Assembly: GCA_025766275.1 (NCBI GenBank)
Contig: JAFKAC010000001.1
Span: forward strand, 682,001 to 746,000
Direction: 5' to 3'
Length of the DNA: 64,000 nt
Origin: Lactarius indigo
Taxonomy: Eukaryota; Basidiomycota; Agaricomycetes; Russulales; Russulaceae
A model generated the notes under the pieces. That model had not been told where the DNA came from, did no database searches, and saw only the letters and a program-made list of their open reading frames with translations. Below, in pieces: positions 1 to 9,681 of this stretch. The position numbers and the translations under genes were made by a program. Numbering within the stretch: position 1 is the first letter of the stretch; every line of letters begins with the position of its first letter.

Positions 1-1
1 G

Positions 2-1373
2 ACGGGCGATGACTCAAAAGCATTGATGAAGGTATGTGCACGCCGTGATATGATATTGGACTCAGATCAGTCATACTAACCATACTGTTAAAGGTTTTTC
101 TTGCTGCAATTGCTGGCTACATCCCATCTGTGATGGTCCGCTGCATTGCAGCGTTCATGGATGCATGTTACATAGCCCGCCGAAATGCCATTAACTCAAC
201 ATCTCTTGAACACCTTCGAGACTCTGTTGAGACATTTCATCAACTACGTGCTGTCTTCATTGAGGTTGGGGTTCGTACAAGCCTTTCTCTTCCACGCCAG
301 CATGCTTTGAAGCATTTTCACCGTGCCATACACCTCTTTGGCTCCCCTAATGGACTCTGCTCATCGATTACGGAATCAAAGCACATTCGAGCAGTCAAAG
401 AACCTTGGCGACGATCCAATCGATATCACGCTCTCGCTCAGATGCTCAAGACCAACTCACGCATGGACAAGATGGCAATACTACATCAGCGCCTTGAGGA
501 CAGTGGGGTGCTGCGGGGACTTGCGTTCCCATCTGAGCTCGGTACAAACAACGCAACTAATGTGCCAATAGATTCAGAGGAACTTGAAGATGAAGATGAG
601 GGAGTCGTTCCAGGTAAATCGCAGAACGCGTCCGACTTTGATGTTCAGCTTGCATCCAGAATTCGTGCGTATACATCGTTTTAGAGTGGCCCCATCATTC
701 ACACATTGAACTCTCAGAGTGTGGTTACCCGTCTCAGCTCTATGCTCTTGCAACGTACATCCAACAGCCCAATTTTCCACTCGTCTTCACCCAGTTCCTC
801 TACAAGTTCTCCCACCCAGACGAACAGATTGCTCCGTCAAGAATTGAGGAATGCCCTGCCTTTGAGGGTGCGATCAAGGTCCATCACTCGGCCATCGCCA
901 CGTTCTATGCACCTAGTGACCTTTCTGGATCAGGTGGCCTGCGGCGTGAGCGAATCCGATCAACTCCCTACTTCTTTGGCCACCCTCGTCGCGACACCGT
1001 TTTTGTTGTCATCGATGATTCTCAGGCCGGTATGGAGGCCATGAAAATTGGGCGGGTATTGCTCTTCTTCTCATTCGAGTACAGGCGAAAGAATTTCTCA
1101 TGCGCGTTAATCAATTGGTTCGTCCATACTGATGAACGTGACCCTGACACAGGGATGTGGGTCGTGAAGCAAGAGCTCGATCGCCATGGCCAGCCCACTC
1201 TTGAAGTCATTCATGTTGATTCTATTGCTCGAGCAGCACACCTCCTGCCCGTTTATGGCGACTCACGGGTACCAGAGAACTTTCATTACTACCACGCTTT
1301 GGACACTTACCACTCATTTTTTGTTAACCATTATGTTGATCACCACGCACACAAGTTTATTGGTAGGGATTAG
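2..1373 (+). pseudogene. Plavaka-type DNA transposase, 3' part, frameshifted
   Basis: C-terminal part of a large transposase of the Plavaka family (CACTA-like DNA transposons of mushrooms); the 5' end lies outside the window. An intron with intact signals is visible: GTATGT donor at 32, branch-like ACTAAC at 75-80, acceptor AAG at 91-93. It joins TGDDSKALMK to VFLAAIAGYIP in frame. The next exon (94-684) carries the family hallmarks SLPRQHALKHF, PNGLCSSITESKH and KEPWRRSNRYHALAQM. Coding sense then continues in another frame from about 675 to 1373, ending near ALDTYHSFFVNHYVDHHAHKF. The change of frame between about 655 and 680 indicates a one-base indel, so this copy is broken. Family assignment is from memory of conserved motifs. 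No terminal inverted repeat was found downstream. Confidence 0.8.
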
Positions 1374-1533
1374 TAGTTTCTATTCAAGTTTTTAAGGTAG
1401 TTAGCGATGTTCAGGACCTCCCATATGAATATTTAGGCCGAGCGAGTAGGTTTCCGAGTGTCTGGGTTTCAAGTTTCTGGAAACTGGGAAAACGTCTGAA
1501 AACGACAAAAACGAACGAAACAACGGAAACTTT

Positions 1534-1764
1534 TTTGTCAAATTGCTGATGAGAATAGGCGACGTAGGCCCAAATGTGTTGGTCTTCAATGTATTCGATT
1601 GGTTCGTAGGTTAGTTTGTCGGGGTCGTAGATGTAGTACCCTTCGTCGTGTGGGGTGTTCCTCCAGAGGGCGGTCCCTTTGATAGAGGGTCGTAGATCGT
1701 CGTAGGGGTGGCGCTCCAGGTACTCCTTGACAAACTTTGTTCGGCTTCGGCTAGTGAGAGCCAC
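1534..1764 (-). pseudogene. gypsy-3 gag N-terminal fragment
   Basis: A short open stretch whose translation aligns with the N-terminal segment of the gypsy-2 Gag (around 22900-23008). Shared features are a W-R pair, a G-Y-Y/F-hydrophobic pair, and a P-I/V-E-Y/F block followed by a conserved W. Like gypsy-2, the open frame begins with GTG at 1764, 20 bases after the LTR edge. Homology fades near 1534; the rest down to about 1411 stays open but matches nothing seen here. It is a remnant of a minus-strand element in head-to-head orientation with gypsy-1. Confidence 0.55.
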
Positions 1765-1771
1765 GGTGAGA

Positions 1772-1784
1772 AGACTAGACTTAA
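1772..1784 (-). promoter_or_regulatory. gypsy-3 primer-binding site (self-priming type)
   Basis: Directly adjoins the LTR edge at 1785. The minus strand reads TTAAGTCTAGTCT. Eleven bases (AAGTCTAGTCT) are perfectly complementary to AGACTAGACTT inside the same LTR (plus 2013-2023), which lies 33 bp downstream of a TATTTAAA box (2048-2056). This matches the self-priming layout known for Tf1/sushi chromoviruses. Confidence 0.55.
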
Positions 1785-2212
1785 TGTAACGCCACTACAG
1801 GGGCATTAAGTACGACCTGTACTAAGTCAGTCAGTTGATCGGTAGTCCGAGCTCAAAGGCCCGACTTCAGATAGGATGATGCACAAGAGTCACAAGGACG
1901 CGCGTCACTTGGACTATAGAGGAATGCTAAGACTCGAAGGTCTAGCGGAGACAGGGATCAGGAGACAAGGGACTCTGGTGAGTTCGCGTAGACGAGTGTA
2001 GTATTACACAAGAAGTCTAGTCTACCGTACAAGCTAGGTATGACTACGTTTAAATAGAGATTGGGGTGTATGGCTGTTACAAATAGATGGCACCATTGCT
2101 GACTTGGGGAACAAAGGGATAGGCATAAAGAGAACAAGGTATAGATATATCGAGACTAAAGGGGAATCACGTGGGGTCGTGCGTGAGAGGGAACAAGTCA
2201 GAAACTAGCACA
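1785..2212 (-). repeat. gypsy-3 5' LTR (right edge tentative)
   Basis: The left edge (element 3' end, GTTACA on the minus strand) is supported by the adjoining primer site and by similarity to the gypsy-2 LTR/leader junction. The LTR carries a TATA-like TATTTAAAC at 2048-2056. The outer edge at about 2212 (minus strand starts TGTGCTAG) is a guess from TG...CA ends and weak similarity to the gypsy-2 LTR start. Confidence 0.45.
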
Positions 2213-2361
2213 TGTCAAGCTTTATCAGAAGGGAACGTCAATAAGCAGGGCGCGTGATAGAAGCCAGGTAATTGTAAAGTCCGCGTAATCGTACAGGGCT
2301 CGTATAGTGTGAGAAGGGAATAGTAGCAAGGAAAGAAACGAGTCTGAGAAAATCGTAACAT
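2213..2361 (+). other. Unresolved junction at the 5' end of gypsy-1
   Basis: No LTR resembling the gypsy-1 3' LTR and no recognisable primer site is found here, although the Gag start should lie in this stretch. In the Gag frame there are several stops, including TAA at 2356-2358. The 5' LTR and leader of gypsy-1 appear to be deleted, replaced or too diverged to see. Confidence 0.4.
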
Positions 2362-4221
2362 CAGTGGAGAGAACGAGGAGAAGACACCGGGTATTTCGTA
2401 GAATTTAACGGTCCTAACCGTTTCCGACCCGTTGAGTTCAATTTCGAACACCTCTGTTGGACCAAGGTTACTTGGAACCCTATAGATCACCGCTGGGATA
2501 TTGTACGACCAGCCAGAAGAAACTACAACTGCGATGTCGATGCGCGAGAACTCAATAGCCACGCAGATTACGGTCCCATAGACGGACAAGCACAAGAACA
2601 CACAGATGAAGGAATTAGCGGAGAAGAAGCCTCCGAAAGTCAGTCGCCAAGTAGAGGAACAACACCAGCAGAAGACGCCAGTCTAGGAGCCATTGGCGAT
2701 CATATCATACAACGAACTGAGTCCCTCACCATTCACCAACCCGAACCAGAAGTAATTCATATCCACAGCCCAGCAGTTGCGATGGCAACTGCCACTATTA
2801 CGCAAGAAGAGCTGCAACTCACCACTGAAGCAAGGGATCAAATAGCCCTGGAAGAACAGAGACGTATTACAGAAGAATCACGCGCCAACTTGGCCCCCAT
2901 CAACCCATACACCGGTCATCGAATGACAGACGACGATGTGGCAATACATCGTGCCATAGGACCCGATGTAGCCGATCCCCCCAGTGGAGGAGGCGGACCC
3001 CCTGGCGACTTACCTGGAAGAGGACCTCCATCAAGAGGACCTGGATTCGGAGGATTCCCTGGAGGATTCCCGGGAGGACTGCCAGGAGGAGGACCACCAG
3101 GAGGAGGACAACCAGGTGCAGGTCCCATTATTCCCCCTCCAAGTAACAAACTGGCTGGCAAAGCACCCACAGTATTCGATGGAGAACGTGCAAAAGTCGA
3201 AGCATTTCTCACTCAGTGGCACGTCTACTGGGGCATGAATGCGGACGAAGGCATCATGGCGACCCCATACCGACGCGCCCTGCTTTTCTTATCATATATC
3301 AAAGGCGTCAATGTCAGCGAATGGGTACTAGCCATGCTCACCTGGCTCAACGGCCAGATACAAGCAGGAATACCCCGTACAAGCGAAGGACTATGGAACG
3401 AAGTCACGTGCAGCTTCATGCAGCGCTTCCGGAACACAATGGAGCAAGAACAAGCTCAATATGAGCTTAAGAAAGGAGTCAAAATGATCGGGGGCAACTT
3501 AGATGAGTATTGCACCCAATTCGAACAGTTAATACGCCGCGCCCAGTATAGGCTTGACGATCCGCAAACGCTCGATCTATTTGCAAGCGGATTACCAAAA
3601 GACCTATATGAAAAGGTCTACACTCTCAACAACCCTCGCAACTACCGCGAGTGGAAAGAAGCAGCCACTACCTGTCAACAACAATACCTCCATCTCAAAG
3701 CGGTATTGAACAAAGGAGTTCCTCAAGGACAAGGACAAGGAAGACAGCGACAACAACGACAGTGGCAGGGACCGCCAAGGAGTTCCTGGCAACCAAGAAA
3801 TCTGCCCCGAGATCCCAACGCCATGGATACCTCGGCCAACCGAATTCGAGGGCGACTTGCGGGAGCAGAAGACATACTCGCTCCGCGTCCCCCATACCGA
3901 CCACGAGGAGGATTCCTCCAAAGAGGAGGAGGACGTAATAACCAAAGGCCAGTCATGTGTTATAATTGCGGAAAGGACGGACACATGGCCCGTGATTGTA
4001 GACAACCACGAGGGGGATATCAACCCTCAGCATCGACCAGTCGATATATCAACACCGACTATCATCAACAAGAACCAGAGGTCGCTACCAGGGCAGTCCA
4101 AGGCGTACCCCCTCAACAGCGCGCCAGCGACTGGCTTAACGGAGTAGCAGGAGAATCAGATGATGTAAAGGACATTATCCTCCAACAACTGTGGAAGAAG
4201 GAGGATTTTCAGGACGCCTGA
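2362..4221 (+). pseudogene. gypsy-1 gag (capsid, CCHC nucleocapsid)
   Basis: Structural Gag protein of the particle that packages the element RNA. Homology to the gypsy-2 Gag begins at 2362 (Q-W-R-E, then G-Y-F-V-E-F) and runs in frame through a Gly/Pro-rich spacer (2980-3140) and a capsid-type domain (3160-3690, Q-W-H-V-Y-W-G-M-N motif). A zinc knuckle CYNCGKDGHMARDC lies at 3958-3999, and the frame stops with TGA at 4219-4221. The first in-frame ATG (2782) lies well inside the homologous region, and stops lie upstream of 2362, so the native start is lost. The tail overlaps pol in the -1 frame. Confidence 0.75.
4203..4209 (+). promoter_or_regulatory. Probable -1 frameshift site, gypsy-1 gag/pol
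   Basis: GGATTTT lies 9 bases before the gag stop, where gag (frame of 2782) and pol (the -1 frame) overlap. The same position in gypsy-2 is GGGTTTT, a canonical X-XXY-YYZ heptamer. The gypsy-1 version is weakened by G to A at its third base. Confidence 0.5.
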
Positions 4222-7200
4222 ACCCATCGGCCTGGGTAAGGGCAGTTAATTGTAACAGTGTAATCATGACTCGCTATCGTTCTATGAGAGTTCCAGTATC
4301 GATTCGCACCAGTTACGCAATGGCCGACATACGAGCATTAGTCAACTCAGGAGCAACCCACTGCTTCATGAAACCCTCCTTCGCAAAAAGGATGGGGCTC
4401 GGCACCAAACTACTCGACATTCCAAAAAAAATATGGAATATCGATATCACGGAAAACAAGTCGGGACGTATCACTCATTATACAGACGTCGATGTGCAAA
4501 CTAAAGGCATTCATAAGGAAATCCGTTTCCTTATCACAGACATCAGAAACGAAGACATTGTGTTGGGCTACCCCTGGCTCGCGATTTATGACCTGCATAT
4601 CAAATGGTCACAAGCGGCTATTCACGAAGATATGCTCCCCATCATCATTTGTTCAACTAACCCATACATCAAAACGATGCCAGTAGTGGCAACAACTACT
4701 GTCCAAAATGACGACTACGAAGTGGTACACTCCTGCGTCATCATGGACAAACAACAACAACAATTCGAGGAAGGATGCCGAATCAGGGCCACTGCCACTG
4801 ATCTCGCCATCGCCGCTCAACAATACGTTACTAAAGCTGAGTTACCTCTCGAATACCGCGAATTTGAACGCCTCTTCAGTGAAGAAGCATCGGACAGGTT
4901 TCCACCCAGCAGGCCCTGGGATCACGCTATCAAATTTAAACCAGGGACGGCCGATGCAATTGATTGCAAGATATACCCCATGACACAAGAAGAAGACAAG
5001 AAACTACGCGAATGGATTAATGAGCAACTTAAGAAAGGATACATACGACCCTCCAAATCTCCATACGCATCGTCCTTCTTCTTCATCAAAAAGAAAGATG
5101 GGAAGCTACGACCCGTCCAAGACTATCGAAAAATAAATGCCATCACTATCCGCAATCAATATCCCCTTCCTCTCATTTCTGATCTCATCACCGATCTCAG
5201 CAATGCCCATATCTATACCAAACTCGATGTTAGATGGGGGTATAACAACATACGCATCAAAGAAGGAGATGAGGAAAAAGCGGCGTTCAAAACGCGCTAT
5301 GGACTATTTGAACCAACGGTGATGTTTTTCGGCCTGACCAACTCCCCAGCAACGTTCCAGACGATGATGAATTTCATCTTTAGAGATATCATCACGAAAC
5401 ACGAAAAACGGGGCACCGTTATTCGGGTTTACATGGACGATATTGGCATCGCTACCGGGCTTACTCACTCTTTGTCAGACCACGTCGACGCCGTCAAAGA
5501 CGTACTCCGCGTATCCACGGAACATGACCTATATTACAAACTCGAAAAATGCCTCTTCCACTCCCCGCGCATGGATTACCTGGGGGTAATCCTTGAAAAG
5601 GGGGTGACACGTATGGACCCTGTCAAAATTTCCGGCATCAAGGACTGGCCTACGCCAACCAAGGTTAAGGACGTCCGCTCTTTTCTTGGATTTTGCAACT
5701 TTTACTGACCTTTTATATGAGGTTTCGCAACCAAAGCGCGACCACTCAACAAACTTACGCGTAAGGATACTGAATGGCATTGGGGCACGGAAGAAGAAAG
5801 GGCGTTCCAAGACCTCAAGATACTTGTCACCAGCGAACCCGTCTTAGCGCATCCAGATCTTGCAAAACAATTCGAATTAGAAGTAGACGTGTCTGGTTTT
5901 GCAACCGGTGCAGTACTTCTTCAACAAAAAGAAGACGGCAAGCGACATCATATCGGCTACTACTCCTCGACGCTTAACGAAGCCGAGAGAAATTACGACA
6001 TCTATGATCTTGAACTTCTCGCCATCGTCAAAGCCTTCAGACATTGGAGACCCCTACTAGCGGGCTCCCCCCACAAGATCAAAGTATTCTCGGACCATCT
6101 CAACCTGCAATATTGGAAATCGCCACAAAAGATCAGTAGGCGAGTAGCCAGGGAAGTGCTCGAACTCTCAGAATATGATTTTGAGATTCACCACATCAAA
6201 GGCACTTCCAACGGACGCGCTGATGCGCTATTACGAAGACCAGACTACGATCAGGGAGAAAATGACAACGAAGGAGTAACAGTACTACCGGAAAGCGTCT
6301 TTGTACGCGCTGCCACGCTGGAGGAACCGCGACACCCACACTGGAGGCCTGAGATTTTGCCAGTGGAAATGACCCCCGAGCACCCTATTTACGAACAAGA
6401 TATAGCTAAGTTGAAACCGTGGGTCGACGCTCATAAACTAAAAGACATTGAAGGGACATGGTACAAAGACGGACGCCGAGTAGTCACAGGTGGCATCCAT
6501 GACAAACGCACCATCATTGCCGCTCATCATGACTCCCCCGTCTATGGACACCCTGGTATCAAACGCACTCTCCAACTCACAGAACGGCATTACTGGTGGC
6601 CACAGATGAAAAACGACGTTACAGACTACGTCAAAGGCTGTGCCGAATGCCAACGGCACAAAGTCAACCTCTGACCCATCAAGGCGCCATTGCAACCCAT
6701 CTACCCCAAACCGGAAGCCCTACCATTCGAGACTATCGCGGTGGACTTCATTACTAAACTCCCCATTTCCCATGGCTACGATTCTATCCTTACCGTAACA
6801 GACCACGACTGCACTAAAGCAGCCGTCTTCATCCCCTGCAACGAAGAAATAACCGCCGAAGGAACGGCTGCCCTGTATGTCTCTCATGTCTTCCCACGAT
6901 TTGGACTCCCCTCGCGTGTCATCAGTGATCGAGACCCCCACTTCGTGTCAAAATTCATGCAGGAGATATGCAAAATCCTTGGCATCAGCCAAAACATCTC
7001 AACCACCTATCATCCTAGGACCGATGGCCAATCAGAACGAACAAATCAGTGGCTAGAACAATACCTCCGCTTTTGGGTCAATGAACGACAAGACGATTGG
7101 GTCCGTTATCTACCAATGGCGGAATTCATGCACAACAACTGGCCTAATGAGACCACATGGGAGTCCCCCTTCTTCCTCTTATCAGGGTTTAACCCTCGCG

Positions 7201-8996
7201 CTGATTGGACCGATAGGCCTTCCCCTATCCCACAAGTGTCCCTGCGGCTAGACCAGTTCAAACAGGCACGACAGCGTGCCTTCTTGTGTATGCTCCGGGC
7301 GCAGAAGTCATGGGTTAAACACAAAGATACGCCCAAATTCAAAGAAGGAGATCTCGTATGGCTTGAGGGGCGCCATTTACGCACACACCAGCCAACCGCA
7401 AAACTCGCCGCCAAACGACATGGACCATTTAAGGTCATCCAGGTGATGTCCCCTGTCAATTATCGCCTCGAACTTCCCACACAGTGGAGCATCCATGATG
7501 TCTTCCACATAGATCTTCTCACGCCTTATCGCGAAACACCCACGCACGGACCAAACTATCAGCGCCCACCGCCTGATTTGGTTGGTAACGAAGAAGAATA
7601 CGAAGTCGAGAAGATTCTGGACTCTCGGCGGTTCGGCAGAAGACGTCGGCTCCAATACCTCGTGAAATGGAAGGGGTACCCAGACTCCGACAACCAATGG
7701 ATAGATAAGGATGACGTATTCGCCGATGAAGCCGTTCGGGAATTTAAACATTCTAACCCCGACAGGGAGACACATATAAGGATGACATCTCATCGTGTTA
7801 AGTCCCCATCACTCATTCATCCCATGTCCTCTACTCGACGCAATGACCAGCTCGCACTCCTCTCTACCCTCGTCAATGACTCCTCCGCCACGCTTGTTAA
7901 CCCTGACTCCACCAACAACACCGCAACCACTGGAACTACAGACGGAAGCCGTACCTCCATGCAGCATGCGGAAGACGGCCCTATCACTAGTGAAGAATTG
8001 CACCAGACACTGCAACGATTCCCTGTGCCCATACAGGGAACTCTCGATGACGATCCAGCAGCAACTCAACCAGCACCTCCACCAATGTACGCCCTCACAA
8101 ACCCCGACACCGGTGAGCCCGAAGTCTTCCTCACAGAAGACAAGCTTTTTCGGCTTCAAGCAGCTGTCCCGCGCGGTGAAACCACCCAACGCCATGCAGA
8201 AGTACGAACAAGAATGGAAGGAGATGGCGGCGCGGTGGCAGCGGGAGCAACTGCATATTGCCGCCTGCCGACGCCGAATGATGAAGGAGCGGAGGGAGTA
8301 CTGGACGAAGATGAGGATGAAGACGAGCTTGGAGACCATTACCCCATCAGGCACGCATTCCTTAACCATGAATTCTACGCTGAAGATCCAGCCGCCACTC
8401 CCTACCTCGTCGACGCAGCGGGGGGGCCTCTACACCGAGGACGAGTCGCCGTGGCACAAGCGGCTCATTATACACCAATGGGGGAACGAGACCCAGCAAC
8501 CAGGGCCGTCGTCCCTGAAGGGTTCTGGGTCAATCAAGGACCCAATTACATTCCGTTCCCGATCAAGCTCCCCAATGGACCGACGGTACAAGCATCCCAC
8601 GTGCAAGTTATCCGTGGAGGAGACCCCTTCGTACTCAGACTAGCTCCGGGGTCTGGCTTCCTCTATGGTAAACCCCTCTACACCACTCCTCACCTCCCAA
8701 AGGACAACCGTGCCTTTATCCCACACGAGGAGTACTTCATGCTCCGCGATCAACACCCCACAGACCTACTGCTCATGCGCATTGGGGATGTCACCCTTAT
8801 TCAAGAACTGTGCCGGTTCCGGCAGTTCGCCTTCGCCGAAGACCAGCTGGAGAAGCGAATTCGGCAATTGCAGATGGAGAGGGAGATGGTGACTGCAGAC
8901 AAAAAGGACAGTCTCTATCGGTTGGAGCGTGCTAACATATTAGCAAGGATGGAAGATGAAGCAGAACGGATGAGGCAAGAATCGAAGGCGGATTAG
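4203..8996 (+). pseudogene. gypsy-1 pol polyprotein with chromodomain, three TGA stops
   Basis: Single -1 frame relative to gag. Order: aspartic protease (4330-4400, but VNSGAT instead of VDSGAT, codon AAC at 4344); reverse transcriptase with VYMDD at 5427-5441; RNase H (5760-6240); integrase HHCC zinc domain (6515-6660, GCAECQ); DDE core (6726-7200, DFITKLP, SDRDPHF, E in SERTNQ); chromodomain (about 7591-7750, YLVKWKGYP). A ~415-residue C-terminal extension (7751-8996) ends in a charged coiled coil. In-frame TGA codons at 5706, 5718 and 6672 stand where gypsy-2 has arginine (in FYRLFIRGF and TRPI), so each fits CGA to TGA. Otherwise the frame is open. Confidence 0.85.
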
Positions 8997-9010
8997 TGAG
9001 GTGGGCCTCA

Positions 9011-9028
9011 CTCCTGAAAAGGGGGTGA
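9011..9028 (+). promoter_or_regulatory. gypsy-1 polypurine tract
   Basis: CTCCTGAAAAGGGGGTGA immediately precedes the 3' LTR start TGTTAC at 9029 and corresponds to the gypsy-2 tract (minus strand AGAAAGGGGGTGA). It is the expected plus-strand priming site for reverse transcription. Confidence 0.7.
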
Positions 9029-9034
9029 TGTTAC
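9029..9034 (+). repeat. gypsy-1 3' LTR, first 6 bp
   Basis: TGTTAC, the LTR start left of the copia-1 insertion. Bases 9030-9034 (gttac) are the copia-1 target-site duplication, repeated at 15419-15423 where the LTR resumes. Confidence 0.75.
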
Positions 9035-9662
9035 TGATGAACAGCACACATAGAGATGATACTCACAGTGACAAAGGAGACTGTGGTGAGATATCAAGGG
9101 TGGCTGAAAGGCAGCAACAGGGAGTGCAAGCAAAGGTGAAGCAAGAGGTTGTCTGGCACACAAGCAGTGAGAACTGATGTTGTTACATTGGAGAGGAGAG
9201 AGCTTACCTGGCACACAAGCAGTGAGAACTGATGTGGACCAGGAGCGTACATGGTACTCTACTTATACACTTTCAGGTAGTGACACTGTACAAGGGATGT
9301 GACACTAAGTCACGCAGTACAAGGAAGTATTGTTCTACAAACGGACAAAGGAGTGGACGTTCTGAGAACAAGGAAAGAAAGAATAAGGAGAGTCCAGAAG
9401 CAAATGATATCATAGTGACATCATAATAAAGATAAAGCTAAGTACGGAACAAAGGAAAGTACAAAGGCGTTATACAACGCAGAGTCCGGATGTATGATGT
9501 CATTAGAAGTACAGTGATGTCATATGTGACGCAATGATAAGTCCAGATTGTACAGATCAAACAGTATCTAATCTACAAGTCCTGTATATCTAATCTAAAG
9601 CAGTCCATGCTGCAAGTCCGGTCCGTACGAGCCGCTAAGTGCGCAGGGGTCACTTATCAACA
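9035..9662 (-). repeat. copia-1 3' LTR
   Basis: 628 bp; element-sense start TGTTGATAAG at 9662, end GTTCATCA at 9035. A TATAAGT box lies on the minus strand at 9267-9261. About 32 bp downstream begins a 28-bp segment (9208-9235) that is repeated at 9153-9180. Confidence 0.92.
9153..9207 (-). other. Probable intron in the copia-1 3' LTR copy
   Basis: In element sense a 28-base segment ending GTGTGCCAG is followed by GTAAGC (from 9207), a TGTAAC branch-like site, then a second perfect copy of the segment ending GTGTGCCAG at 9153. The 55-bp interval GTAAGC...CCAG is a typical fungal intron. Removing it leaves one copy. An older solo LTR at 23944 has only one copy. Confidence 0.5.
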
Positions 9663-9681
9663 TCTCCCCGTGATCTACAAT

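Noticed and set aside
615..683. GTAAAT...TTTTAG as an intron that would repair the Plavaka frame
   Set aside because: The interval codes for residues conserved in the family (D-V-Q-L-A-S-R), so removing it would delete part of the protein; a frameshift fits better.
7795..8643. Long open frame overlapping gypsy-1 pol in another frame
   Set aside because: It lies entirely inside the Pol C-terminal extension, which has clear homology to gypsy-2 in the pol frame; the overlap is a shadow.
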